Assembly: GCA_036850595.1 (NCBI GenBank)
Contig: CM072152.1
Span: 186,001 to 250,000, forward strand
Direction: 5' to 3'
Length of the DNA stretch: 64,000 nucleotides
Origin: Rhyacichthys aspro
Lineage: Eukaryota > Chordata > Actinopteri > Gobiiformes > Rhyacichthyidae
Shown: in pieces, positions 44,502 through 56,329 of the stretch
Position numbering within the stretch: the stretch's first letter is position 1
Layout: every line of letters starts with the position of its first letter
The notes under the pieces: generated by a model
What the model was told of the DNA's origin: nothing
Database searches by the model: none
The model's input: the letters and a program-made list of their open reading frames with translations, nothing else
Position numbers and translations under genes: made by a program

Positions 44502-47170
44502 GTATGTTACAAGTTTTGACTGTGGCTGCCAAATGTAATTTATACTGGTTCTATGATCTTACTTAGCTTGTGGGGAAAACAAATATAATATGGATACACA
44601 CACCTCACAGACTTAGAGATGAGAAATTTCTAAAGTTGGAGCAAAAACAAAATTACTAATATGTAAGTAGTATTAGATGTCATATCAAGCCAGCTTTTGT
44701 GTATGTATGTTTAAATACTCACAAATACACAAATACCCACAACATGTTAAGTCTTTTAATGTATGTGCTATACTTCTTCATATTTTAATTATAGTTCTGT
44801 ATTTTCATAAAGTGGTCTCAGTTGAGGGCCAGAAGAAACCATGGAAAATTGACTTAGGGGCCTTAGCTCAGTTGTTGGTAAACATTTGAATGTCTGGGTG
44901 AGGCAGCGCAGAGGCCTAGTGCAGCAGAAGTGTAGCGGGGTGGATGCTCTATAATACAACATAGACTGGGCTGAATGCAACCCCTACATGCTATTTTATG
45001 AAACAAAGAGCAGTCAGTAGTCATTTGTTACAATGAGGAACACCTCTAAACCAGTAAAAAGAATAGTCTGAATTTCCTGCTGTAATCAGTCGGTGTACCG
45101 GTGTCAGAGTCAGGTTTTACGGGCTCATATGGGTTTATTAGCTGCAGAAAAATAACAAAACAAAACAGGTCTTTCCCTATTATAATTTCAAAGGTCAAAG
45201 AAAATCTGAACAATCATCATCAGAACTACATTAACTCCTACACTGTAGAGACAAATATGTGAAACCTGACCTATAAACACAAGGACATGTTTCTGTGTGG
45301 TATATTAAATTATATAGATGTCTGTGGCAGAGCAAAAGTCTTTTCCATTTACTTTAGAGATGCACAAAATCTGCTTCTCACATGAAAGCATAAACCCCCA
45401 AAACTACAAAATGTGTTTTTTCCTAATTCTCAGGCTTTTCCCCCAAAAAAATATACAGTGAGTAAAAATGCATTCAATGACTTTTCCTTCATGCCTCAGC
45501 TTCTCCTTAAGCCCAGCCCACTGCCTGTCCTCACCTCTTTTTCTTCTTCCATGGTCCCCTCTTTCTGCCTTGTTCACTGGTGTTCCTCTCTGCTGCAATT
45601 TCTGCAGTTGGACACATCAAGGCCAGTAAAAAAGACAGGACACCATTGGTCTATGACATAAGTCATACTTTATATATGATCATAATGAAACTATTTAGGT
45701 GAAATAAGCAAAAAGATGTGCACAGTCGTCTGCGTGGAATCTGCATCTCCTCCACTCCGACATTCGGGGGCGTCCCACCCTCCAGTTCCCCTGTACCAAC
45801 CTGGAACTGCTGATGCTTAGTTGCCCATTGTGACTGTGAAAGGTTGTCTGTCGGTGTCTGGCGATTTTCCAGATTGTGCCCCACCCCACACTTCAAGCAG
45901 TGTGGACACATAACAGGTAGAAAATAAATTAGAAAATAAATGTAAGTTTTTATTTATTTGGTCCTTTTTAGCCTTTATAAGACACAAACATTGTTAAAAG
46001 AGATAGTGAGAGAAAGGGGAATGACATTTAGCATATGACCAGAGCCAGAGTCAAACCCGGGTCGAGTGTGTGCCACCGAGGCGTCCTTGAAAAACACCTT
46101 TAAATGCTTTTGCATGAAACCAGCAAAAATTAAAATATAATAGTGCTGGTCAACTGTAAAGATAACACAGAGGTGTTTTTGGTGAAATCATCAAGTGTGT
46201 GTTTGTCCATCTTTTGTTAAAAGGTCTACAGTAAAATTTAACACTCTGAAAATCGAAAGTATACAATAAGTGAAAATATTGGACTGATTTTATTCAGTCA
46301 CATTATGATAGGTCAATAGCGCCATTAAGACACTAAAGTCTCCTCTGTCCAGGTGTAAGGTGGAGTAAAGAGTTGATGGAGTGCTGTACTTCACCTTGTG
46401 CCAGTGGGCACTTTCTGAAGATAATCCTCTTCAGTCTGTGTGGACTGAACTCTTTCCCAGGTCTTTTTTACAAAATGTGCAAATCTCTGATCCACTGTAG
46501 TTTAAAGGAATGGTTAATCCAAAGTGAATTTAATTTTCTGTCCCTGGAATGGGACTCCTCAGTACAGCAGTGAGGCCTAAAGCAACACCCTTATGTACGC
46601 TTTTGAAATGCCCACACAAGGATAAGATGTTTGCATTGACATGTTACAGTCATATCACAGAATATGAAGATGTATCTGTATGCTAATTGTCATAAACTGC
46701 AGCAAATCTGTAAAAAACTACACTGGAGAAGTAGTTTTTCTATTTCCCCACAAGATGGCACCTAGGTGTAGGAGGCCACACCCAGCCTGTGTTGAAGGCC
46801 TGAACTAGTCCTGTCTGTCTGTCTGTCTGGTACAGGTTCTGTTCTCCTTTGTCTCCTTTGTTTGTTGGCCATGCGTCTTTTGTTTGCTACAAATGTAGTT
46901 AAAGAGTATGTGTCTATATACCAATCAATCATTTCTGATTAATAATACTTTATTTGTGACATCATTGTGAACATATAAATGAACTTAGGCAAACTTATTT
47001 ATGTTGTCTGTTTATAGAACCATGCTGACAAACTTAAACTTTGGTTAAATTAAATAACCTGAACTGCATCTACTGTTTCCTGGTGGTTTATGGCTCCAGT
47101 TTGAAAATTTATATACATTACAAACGGTCTTTCGAGCCGTATACTGAGGCACAACCAACAGTGACCTGCC
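44502..47170. other. cadps intron, no gene seen
   Basis: AT-rich intron. A GC-richer patch at 45700-45900 gives an 82-codon minus-strand ORF starting MCPHCLKCGVGHNLEN, without further support. A (CTGT)n tract lies at 46812-46828. The 5' leader or LTR of the BEL element may begin in 46800-47170, but I could not identify its ends. Confidence 0.4.
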
Positions 47171-49045
47171 ATGGATTTGTTGGGGACTACTGATGCTGAA
47201 GCTGCTACTGAGAGTGTGGATGGAGCTCAAGGTGGATTAGACGTAACCCAGCCCTACATTGTAGAGGGCCTACCTGCAGTGTCTCAAGCTTCACACAAGC
47301 CATCTACACTTACTCAACAAACAGGGCCCAGCGTTTCACCTCCCCCCCTGCCCAATGGATCACCAAAGGAGAAGGACATTACATTGCCATCAGTTTCAAC
47401 TGAACTAATTACAAATTCAATGGGCCTTGGCCAATTGTGACCTTAGGGCTGGACCAAAAAGGACTATAAAGCCTCCTGACTGTTATGGGTCACGCAGCAC
47501 TCACACCAGAAGAACACGTGTTACCAAGACGTCTAGTTTTTCTCGCGTGAGTAGACGCTTCAAGGACACCCATGTAACAAACTTGAGTAGACAAGTTAGT
47601 CTACTAAAGGAAAAGGAAGTGAAAGATGAATTAGAAGAGCTTAAATGACAAAGAGAAGATAATGAACTTGATAATGAACTTGATGAAAAATGAAAGTTAA
47701 AGGGCCAAGACTGCACAGCAACTGCAGGAAGATGCTCATAAAGAGAGAGAGAGACACTCGTCAGACAAATCAATCTGGACAGGTGTATTCGCATTAAGGA
47801 GAAAGAACTTGAATCAGCCCAGTTTGTCTCCAGTTTTATTAGACAAAATCTCTTTGAGGAGGAGGAACATGATAACCAGTCAGAGGAGGCTTCTGTTCAT
47901 GGAAATGTCGCTACATCTTCCATGACATACACCCCAGCTCCATCAAGAATTATGCCTTGTTTAAATCCAGCTGCCACTGTTACTAATTCCAGGGTGACTT
48001 CCCAATCCCTCTCTATGACTCACCAAATACAGCAGACTGCAGCACCTGCTCCCACCTACTCAATGGCCATTCCCCAGGCACCTTCTCAATCTGCATTGTT
48101 CTACAGTATGTACTCCTCTTCCCAGGTAATGCCATCCTCTACTCTCCCTGCCAATCCTGTGCCTATGCCCTTAAATGCTGTTCGAACACCTGTGTCAGGG
48201 CCTGCTAATGTAATAAGTAACCAGCCAATATCATCTGATCAGCCCCAATCAGTGTATTCACAAGCACACAATGCAAATATGACAGATTTGTTACTAGCCC
48301 CTGCTTATGGTATTCCACGGCCTACACTCCCTGTATTTAAAAATGGCAGAGAAAGTGATTTGCCCTTTTGAAAATGGCTCTAGATAACCTTCTGGACTGT
48401 CATCCTCACCTTACAGAACAATATAAATATCAAATACTTTTAGACCACATTAAACACCCTGGAGCCTATAAATTGGCCAAATCCAGTATGCATAATGTAA
48501 AGCCCTACTCAACAGCCCTCAAAGCGTTTTTCACTATCTGTCCATGCTCTGGTGGGAATGCTGTTATCCCTAGAGGGTCCAAGTGGTTCAGAAATAAAAT
48601 GTGGCTCTCATGTTGATTGACTCGTTAGTAAACTCCCAGTACAGTACAGAGATGGATTTGTTGAAAACTGCATCAACCATGGCATTCTTATCGGACAAGC
48701 AAACCAAACATACTCTCTCTCTGACCTCTCAAGCTGGCTACAGTCAAAGGCTAGGGCTAAACGCATATCTGAGAGAGCCATTGAGCTGTACAAAACAGAG
48801 AAACCCCACTCTTGGAAAGAACATCAACCTCCTCGACAAGTGTCATCTATCTATATGTCCACCACCTCTGTCAGCAGTACAGCCAACACTACATCCAAGG
48901 GTACGGGCATATCCATCTCTACTAAAGACCCTGCTATGGTAAATAAACCCAAGCCCTACTGTCCCTACTGTAATGTCTGAGATCACTTCCTGGGTGTATG
49001 TGCAGATTTGAATAAACTCTCAAAAAATAAGCTATTGAAATGGAT
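47171..49045 (+). pseudogene. BEL/Pao gag, frameshifted
   Basis: The start is MDLLGTTDAEAATESV. Frames change at about 47427, 47650, 48368 and 48600. Recognisable pieces are a basic segment (TRRTRVTKTSSFSRVSRR), a long Ser/Thr/Pro-rich segment (47922-48371), and a capsid-like part (LPFxKMALDNLLDCHPHL region, then YKYQILLDHIKHPGAYKL). A Cys/His motif KPYCPYCNV-stop-DHFLGVC occurs near 48950-48990. Several frame changes and stops disable it. Confidence 0.75.
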
Positions 49046-49169
49046 CAATCATCATCATCATCATCATCATCATCTTTATTGGCAGACTCAAGGTCCATAT
49101 AAAAGGCATCACAAGACAACCACAACACCCAACATATACAATAGAAAAAAAAAGAAGAAAAAAGAAAAG

Positions 49170-51996
49170 TTATAAAAGACAGTGCGCTACCAGTCCTCTT
49201 TGTGGAAACACTGGTATACAGTGTTTCCACAAAGAGGACTGGTAGCGCACTGCACTAAAGCTGGGTTTTACCAGCATCAGGATGAGGCTGTTCTCAGAGT
49301 TATTCACATGACAGATAAATCTGTACATCAGATTTCTCATTAGTGCCTGAAAGGTTCTCACATGAGCCTGAGAAAACAAAAGACTGGCACTGCTGGACCT
49401 GGGCTTCTTAAGCTGAATCCTCAAGGCATCATTGTAAGCAACTTTAAGCTTCTGTAGACTAGCTCTCTTATATTTACACCACAGTGGAGCAGTATACAGA
49501 GGTGTACAGTAAGTTCTGAAAAGGTGGATTTTTACATTGTCTGAACACATGTGAAATTTCCTGGCCAGAATATTAGCTTGGGCATACAGAGTGTGACACT
49601 GCCGATATATCATCATCATCATCATCACAAAACTGATCCGTGATGAAGTGACCTAAATATTTAGTTTTTTTACAGACGCTTAACTTTTGCCCAGACAAAC
49701 AGAAGTCTGGGAAACAAAGTTCTTTGTCCCCTTTGTTCCGACAAATTAGTACAACACTCTTTTTTGCATTATATTTCACATCATACTTCAGTCCATAGTC
49801 AGAACACACATTCAGCAGTTGCTGAAAGCCAGCACTGCTGGGAGAAGTATGGCCAAATCATCAGCATACATGAAATGATTTACGAGATTGTGACCTATCA
49901 CACATCCGGTTTTACAGTTGTTTAGTTGATTGGACTACTCATCCATGTACAGGTTAAACAGGGCTGGTGACAGTAGCCCCCCCTGACGCACCCCATTACT
50001 GACACCAAAGGAGGCTGAGATGGTATTGCCCCATTTAACCTGCATCTTCTGATTAGAGTACCAGTATGCCAAGATTCTTACAATGCTGTCAGGGACACCT
50101 TTTTGACTTAATTTATAAAAAAGCTTAAAGTGGTTGACCCTGTCAAATGCCTTAAATGCATCAATAAACCCCATTAACACAGAGGAGTTTTGTCTTAGAT
50201 ACTTCTGTGCTGCCTCCTTCAGGCCGTAGATGCACAAATCACAAACTGATTGTGTGTTGTTGTTATACAGTGACACAGACGATCAAGCAATATCTTCTCA
50301 AGGACTTTAGATATAACACTAGCTAAGGCTATTGGCCTGTAGTTATCCAGGCTCCCAACTTTGCCAGCTTTGTCCTTTATGACAGGCACTAGAGTGACAA
50401 ACAGTAAAGAGTCAGGTAACAGTCCATGGGTCATGAACCCGGAAAAACACAAGGCGAGCAGTACAGCAGTCTTTGGGCTTGCATACTTTAGATGTTCTGC
50501 TGTGATATTGTCAGAGCCAGTTGCCTTATTATCGGACAGTTGTGCTATTGCTTGATGCACTTCACAAGGAGTGATAATCACAGCATCCCTGTTAGCAATA
50601 CTTCCCACTTTGTAGGGAGTCAGAGTAGTGTTGCCTCCACAGGTCAGCAATATTATTGACCCCAGATACTCCCTCTATGGCACTGGGCAGTAATGTATTA
50701 ACCCTGTTTAGAGCCCTCACCTCATTCCAGAAGCCCAAAACATTATTAGATAACAGTTTTTCAGCCATAGCATCCGCTCTCATAATCTGCTCACATTTAG
50801 TGATGTAGCAAATGGCATATTTATACCTTGCACTGGTGAGCTTTTTATTCTCCAGGACAGGCCCAGCTCTGGGTCTGCCTGCTTGCACCCATGCCATGTA
50901 CGCTTGTTTAGCTTCTGCATGATGTACTGCCACATGCTTGTTCCAGCCCGGCTTGATGTTTTTAGTAAGTTTATGTAAACTATGATCTACTGCTCTCATA
51001 AATAGCATCAACAATACCTTCATACATTACACAAAGGTCTTTACAGTAGGAAATATCATTACAATTAACATCTGTGCACATGATGGCCTGTCTGGGTAAA
51101 TGTACATTACTTAAACCATTGTCTGTTTTCATGCAATATATCACAGGATCATCTTTTGAGAGTTTGATCCATTCCAACTTGACCTTACAGCCATCATTTA
51201 CTCTGTGTATCAGCTCAGGAAGACTTTTTGTATCCAGCAGCATGGCAAACGGTACATGATCTGACATAGAATACTCATACAATATTTCCATAGATTTCAG
51301 AACAGCATGTGCATCCACAGTGCTAATGCAATGGTCAAGCCATGACGTTGTATGCCATGCTTCACTTATATAGGTATAACTGTCTGCTGGTAACAATAAC
51401 TGACTGGACAAAATAAAATGATTATCCTCACAAAACTGTAACATATGCTTGGCAAACACAGACTGGCTGTCCGAAACGTCAGCATTCATGTCACCTACCA
51501 CACAAATATATGTAAAATTATGCTCACAAATAAAAGAATTAATAAAAGCAAGTCTATTCAGATATAAATCTTCATTCTGTAAACACTCATATGGCGTGTA
51601 GACATTCAAAATGACAAACTCCTTGTTTTCCAACTTCAAATGTACAGCAATGCACCAGTCAACTCCAGCCTTGACCACATTTATCACTGAGTCCAACTTT
51701 TTGTGCCATAGAATAGCCACGCCCCCTGCTATCCGTCCTCTCACAATGCCCATAGTCAAATCCACTGTGGACTCCCCAGCTCCGTGGAAACTGTCATTAA
51801 CAGAGTTCAGCTGTCCCAAATCCTGCTTAGACAAAAACGTTTCTTGAAGATAAAGTATATCGCATTTTTGCAGCAAGTTATCCACGACCAGACGCCGTGC
51901 TCTGCCCACTGCAGGATTTCCAATGCACAGTCCGCGACAGTTATAAGAAATGACCCGCATTGGTTTAATGAGAAAGCGCAGTTTTTCTTGGCTCAT
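49170..51996 (-). pseudogene. LINE ORF2: endonuclease and reverse transcriptase, broken
   Basis: The APE endonuclease is open for 338 codons from 51996. Motifs are RVISYNCRGL, CDILYLQETFLSKQDL (catalytic Glu), VVGDMNADVSDS (GDxN) and YSMSDHVPFAM (SDH). The RT follows in three frames: DNYRPIALASVISKVLEK, FIDAFKAFDRVNH, NGVRQGGLLSPALFNLYMD, then MYADDLAIL at about 49873-49849 (the Y-A-D-D active site). The C-terminal part (KTKYLGHFITDQF, FRTYCTPLYTAPLWCKYK) ends at 49170. Frame changes occur near 51000, 50620, 50250, 49930 and 49600. Confidence 0.87.
49180..49252. repeat. 34-bp perfect inverted repeat in LINE 3' end
   Basis: 49180-49213 and 49219-49252 are exact reverse complements around the 5-base loop gtata. 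The right arm is the genuine end of ORF2 (minus strand). The left arm is an inverted copy of it. Confidence 0.95.
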
Positions 51997-52000
51997 AATA

Positions 52001-52988
52001 TCACCGCACTAGCGAGCCCTCAGGCCACAGCTCCGGGTTATTCACCTCAGAAACATCCTTGCACTCAACGCTGACTTTAAAAGAGCTACATCTGGTATTC
52101 TCAGTGACAATGTGTTCACACTGAACATCACAGCCAAGTTTCTCTTTAAGATAATTACAAAGTGTCAAAGTTGTTGGTGCGCTGCTATATCTGGGCAGAA
52201 TGGCTCTCATCCCTCATATGCCGGTCTTGTTTTACTACCACACTCCATTTAGGGGAATTAGGAAGAGCAGTACCTTTTGTGTTCTTATTCGCGGCGGCAG
52301 CCTGAACACTCCTGGCGCAGCCTTCCCGGGTCGCATCGTCAGTGGGAAACTCGGAGCCCGTGGTGACCTGGAAGCCTGCCGGTACACTCAGCTCTCCGGG
52401 GGTCTCCCCAGCTACAGCTACGGCATCAGTATGTGCACCAGCGCTGTATATCTTCGCTGCAGACATGTCCACTTCGAGCTGTTCCCTTCCATAGGACACC
52501 ATATGTCGTTCCATTACAGCAACTCTGCGATCAATGGTGGAAGTGACAGTACGCAAATCCTCGCCAACATCAGCTTGGAGTTTGACTGCCTGTCTAAGAG
52601 CACAGATCTCACTGTGCAAACGCTCCATCTTACAAAGAAGGTTAGAGACGTCCATGCTGTTGAATGTCACCGGCGGCAACTCATCCAGGAAGTGGAAGAC
52701 AAAATGTGGTATGTCCTCACCACACTCGTTTAAAAGTTTTAAGCAACTTTTAATGTTATTTACATCTTTCTGATTGCCCTTAAAGGCCACGTAGGGTTGC
52801 TTTGTGTTAGGACACAATTCAAACAAAACCTTTCTTGAATATTCAATCCATTGAGTGTCAAAGTGATTTGAGGCAAGTAGGACAAGCTTGTCCTGACACA
52901 TAGTCTTTATCTTAACCGCGAGAAAGTTAAGAAGCTCATACTGAACTATAAGCATGCCATGTACAGTCTTATAGATCTGCGGTTTCAT
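52001..52988 (-). pseudogene. LINE ORF1, one frameshift
   Basis: MKPQIYKTVHGMLIVQYELL at 52988 runs open to 52185, then the frame changes and YSSAPTTLTLCNYLKEKLG through VSEVNNPELWPEGSLVR finishes at 52001. The middle (CKMERLHSEICALRQAVKLQ, VTSTIDRRVAVMERHM) is a predicted coiled coil, as in ORF1 proteins that form trimers on LINE RNA. The last part resembles the C-terminal substrate-binding domain of I/Rex-type ORF1. ORF2 begins five bases after it. Confidence 0.7.
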
Positions 52989-53064
52989 TCAAGGCCGATT
53001 AAGGCTCGGAGCAGCTGCACCATGCTCCACACCGTCTGCCATTTTATTGAGCTGTCTCAATGAG

Positions 53065-53760
53065 GAAGACAGATGCCGTAATCATGAAAGAAAGCATAAA
53101 ATAAACAAATGTACTTTGAGACAGCCATGTAATGTTTTTAATGAAATGCATTTGACCATTCTGCTTGATGCCAATGTGCATAAACAATAAACAGTAATGT
53201 TTACATCCCTTCTTGAACTCCTGTATATGGACAAACCTAATCCCAAAAAATCATGCTAAAAGTGGTCAATGTGTGTCTCCACAATGGTAACCAAACTTTA
53301 ATAACATACACTTTCCTAGATGATGTGCAGACCAATCTATTATCCTACCTGATGCTGTCCAACATTTAGGTCTCACCACTCTGCCAGAAACTATTTTACT
53401 ACGTACTGTAAGGCAAGAAATAATGCAAGTGAATGGGGCTTCAGTCTGTTTTGAGATTTCCCCTGCTGAGCACTTAACTCAGAAATATGACATTAGTGGA
53501 GCTTTCACTGCTGACAATCTTGGGCTTTCAGAGCACACATACCCTGTCAAACAACTGCAAGAGTTTCAGTATCTAAAGGACATTCCATTACAGCCCACTG
53601 ACCATGCAAGCCCCCTTGTACTGATTGGCTCTGATTATGCCCACTTAATCACAGCAACTGAACCAATATTGATGGGACCCCCTGGTGGTCCTCTAGCTGT
53701 GCATACCAAACAAGGTTGGGCTATACAAGGCCCAGCTAGCATGATACCCCTTGGTTTATC
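53065..53760 (+). pseudogene. BEL/Pao pol fragment
   Basis: It begins with a degenerate Cys/His box (DRCRNHERKHKINKC, LRQPCNVFNEMHL). It continues through broken sequence to an open frame, YDISGAFTADNLGLSEHTYP, then HASPLVLIGSDYAHLIT and PGGPLAVHTKQGWAIQGPA. The IGSDYAHLI ... GPPGGP ... GWAIQG series is the protease-to-RT linker typical of fish BEL elements. The RT itself is absent. Confidence 0.75.
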
Positions 53761-54530
53761 CCTCGTCTCAGTCTCAATCTCAGTCTCAGTCTCAGTTCTT
53801 TTTTATTTTGGAATTATTCCTGGGTTCAGTCTGAGTTTAGTCCTTCTTTAGTCTCAGATTATCCCTTTGTTTAGTTTTGGTTTAGTCCTGTTTTAGTTTG
53901 GGTTTATCCCAATGCAGTCTCGGTTTAGACCTGTTTTAGTCTGGAATTATACCTGAGTTCACTCTCAGTTTAATTTTGTGTTAATCTGGGATAATGCCTG
54001 GGTTCACTTTCGGTTTAGTAAATTTTTACTCTGGGATTATTTGTGGGTTCAGACACAGTTTAGACCTGTCTGGAATTATGCCTTGATTCAGTCTTGGTTT
54101 AGTCCTGTTTTAGTCTGGGATTATCCCTGGGTTCAGTCTTGGTTTAGTCCAGTTTTGGTCTGAGATTATGGTTTGTTTGCATGACACACATTGATCATTT
54201 GATGTGAATTCATCTGTAGGTCAGTTTTTGTCTGTGCCTATTTGTTTACAAGAAAACTTCTGCGATTATCCTTGTGTTAGTACTGTTTCAGTCGAGGATT
54301 ATACCTGGGCTCAGTCTGGGTTTTCCCATTTTAGACTGGGATTATCCCTGGTTTCAGTCTTGGTTTTGTCCTGTTTTAGTCTTGGATTATCCCTGGCTGC
54401 AGTCTGGATTTATTCCTGTTTTAGTCTCAGATTATCCCTGGCTTCAGTCTTTGTTTAGTTTTGTTTTTGTCTGGGATCATCCCTGGGTTCAGTCTTGGTT
54501 TAGTTTATCCCTTTTCCCTTTAGTCCTGAA
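53755..54530. repeat. 45-bp minisatellite
   Basis: Degenerate tandem units whose consensus includes ggttcagtcttggtttagtc followed by ctgttttagtctgggattat. The unit is 45 bp, so frames stay open (PWVQSWFSPVLVWDY repeated) without coding anything. It starts abruptly at the broken end of the BEL pol fragment and stops about 225 bp before a cadps exon. Confidence 0.9.
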
Positions 54531-54755
54531 ACCAGGGAAAATCCCAGACTATGCATTTAAGATAGAGCTTTTATTATATATATTAATTGTTGTGACTAAG
54601 ACCTCTTATGAATCTGTATGCCAGAATATATACAAGCTTTAAAAGCATTTGGAAATCTGAACATGGCTCTGAGATGACAGTGTTGGACACCGCTGTGTTG
54701 GTCCGCTCATACCCGGCCTCTGGCATGCCTCAGTGTCCTCCCTCTTTCTCTGTAG

Positions 54756-54824
54756 GGAAAAAGAGAGAAATGTACGAGCACCCTGTCTTCTGCTTGGCGT
54801 CTCAAGTGATGGATTTAACCATTC
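54756..54824 (+). CDS. cadps: cadps exon, symmetric 69 nt, probably alternative
   Basis: The acceptor is ttctctgtag and the donor gtgagt. The exon is 69 nt, phase 1 at both ends (23 residues): (G)KKREMYEHPVFCL then ASQVMDLTI(Q). It matches the vertebrate CADPS segment. Skipping it would join ...AKLE directly to (E)NVGRL in frame, and mammalian isoforms are known to differ at this place. It sits about 225 bp after the end of a 45-bp minisatellite. Confidence 0.93.
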
Positions 54825-54942
54825 GTGAGTACCTCCCTCCTTGACCATCTCTGCTCCCTATCTTCTTTCAGCCGCATGTGCCACGATTAGCTCCGCCTCT
54901 TCTCTGTCGTCCTCTGGTCCTTGTGGTGTTGGTCCACAAAGT

Positions 54943-54999
54943 CTGCGCCACACAGTCTGCGCCACACAGTCTGCGCCACACAGTCTGCGCCACACAGTC
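54943..54999. repeat. 14-bp tandem repeat
   Basis: Four consecutive copies of cacacagtctgcgc, with a slightly diverged unit before and after, lie just downstream of the 54756-54824 exon. Short and intronic. Confidence 0.9.
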
Positions 55000-56325
55000 T
55001 GGACTCTTTAAGCTTCTTTTCTGTCCCGTCTATATGTCTGCAACTTGAATGCATTTTTACTTTGCTTGTGTGTAAATCATGAACGTGATTAAACAGACAC
55101 CTACATTGCACACTTTAAAGTTTTACTTGCACTGTTCAAATTTACATTGAGGTAATATTTATGTTATTGTTGTGTGGGTTTATATAAAAGAGCCAAACAG
55201 TTGGCTGGTCGGAAACAATCCAATGTTTACATGTTGTCAGTGGTCCATCATTAAGCAATACTATATAAATAGGTAGTCTGAAAGTGTTCACTGACTCACT
55301 TTAGTATAGTTGTGCAGAAACTGAGTGGTAGGCACCCAGTGACAGAGCCATTGATTTAATAAGAATGTTATATTATAAATCTTCTTAATCTTGTGATTAA
55401 TATTTTCATTTTATTTTTCATTTTTTTATCTACAGCCTTTTGTATTTACTTGCTCTCATCTTTAAACTGTCTTCATTTCAAAACTCTCACTTAGTGGAAA
55501 GAGTTGATAAAACTGACGGCTCCAGGTGATAACATCTATTCTGGCTCATGTTTAATCCAAGCATCAAGTAAACTAAAGTGGTGGTTGGGCTTTGTAGGAG
55601 CAGTAGTTCTATATAGTGAGTGAATTACTCTGCTGTCCAGTTCAAGTTCACTTGAATATAGTCTGATTTTATGGCAAAAGTCATTGCTACAATGAACAAT
55701 GAAAGTGAACAAATCCTCCAGATGACAGTCATTGTGGCCCTGAAATACACAAAGGTCTGTTAGGTGTCACATATTAAATGTTTTATATCTGATCAACATT
55801 CAAACTTACACGACATTATTAATAGTGCAGTTAGTTTAAGCAGTCATGAAGGACAACATTGTGAGAGACAATAAATAAAGTGTGAAATAAAACTCAGAAT
55901 AATTAAAAGCAATAAATATACGCACATAAAAAAGGTAAAACAGTAACAGTGCACTGTTTGGATTTGTTTTCTGTGGAAAGATGGCTTTGCTTTAACTACG
56001 ACACCCACATTAAATTAAATTAAAGATGTCTTCTTCTCAAACTCTCTTTTGTATTGTCTGTTCTGTTGATGCTAATTTTTCATAAAAACTCTATAAATCT
56101 TATATTTACACGTTCAGCAGAGTCTTCTGAAGCTCACAATGGATTTGAACAATTTTTGGATAAGATGTGAAGGCGTCACTCGAGGCAAACTCAGTGTTCC
56201 AGTGTCTTTGAGCAGGTGTGTCTTGTTGGCAATTTGAATTATTTGGAGTTATTTGGAATTGTGTGCTATAATATTCATTCTAGTGTATGACTGAACAAAA
56301 AAAACATTTACCTTTGCATCAATAA
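55000..56325. other. cadps intron, no gene seen
   Basis: AT-rich intron with no supported gene, repeat border or exon. Confidence 0.5.
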
Positions 56326-56329
56326 TAAT

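Larger units (their letters stand above)
49050..53050 (-). mobile_element. LINE (APE-type non-LTR), near full length
   Basis: About 4 kb on the minus strand: a 5' end beginning near aaaatggcagacggtgtgga (53050), ORF1, ORF2 with APE endonuclease and reverse transcriptase, and a 3' tail of (GAT)n repeats (49048-49075, atc on the plus strand). It lies inside the BEL element in opposite orientation. ORF2 has several frame breaks. The clade is uncertain. A second (ATC)n tract at 49609-49626 encodes an Asp run in ORF2 (QFCDDDDDDI), a feature of this LINE family as I recall it. Confidence 0.85.
47171..53760 (+). mobile_element. BEL/Pao retrotransposon, interrupted by a LINE
   Basis: Gag fragments at 47171-49045 and pol fragments at 53065-53760 read on the plus strand as one BEL/Pao element. 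The LINE inserted in the zinc-knuckle region: gag ends KNKLLKWIN before it and resumes NEEDRC ... NKCTLRQPC after it. Protease-like residues are seen at 53590-53760 (LVLIGSDYAHLITATEPI, LMGPPGGPLAVHTKQGW). Everything past 53760 has been replaced by a minisatellite, and no LTR was identified. Confidence 0.8.

Noticed and set aside
45663..45911. Minus-strand ORF beginning MCPHCLKCGVGHNLEN
   Set aside because: One Cys pair only, the two overlapping frames are equally open, and there is no terminal repeat or partner domain.
53978..54642. Trp/Val/Ser-rich ORFs with repeated PWVQSWFSPV
   Set aside because: Generated by the 45-bp minisatellite, whose unit is divisible by three. No splice or domain support.
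54608..54844. 78-codon ORF containing the 54756 exon
   Set aside because: Only 54756-54824 matches CADPS and is bounded by AG/GT; the rest is intron read-through.
54943..54999. Short regular repeats suggesting a CRISPR-like array
   Set aside because: Units are directly adjacent 14-mers without spacers in an animal intron; a simple tandem repeat.
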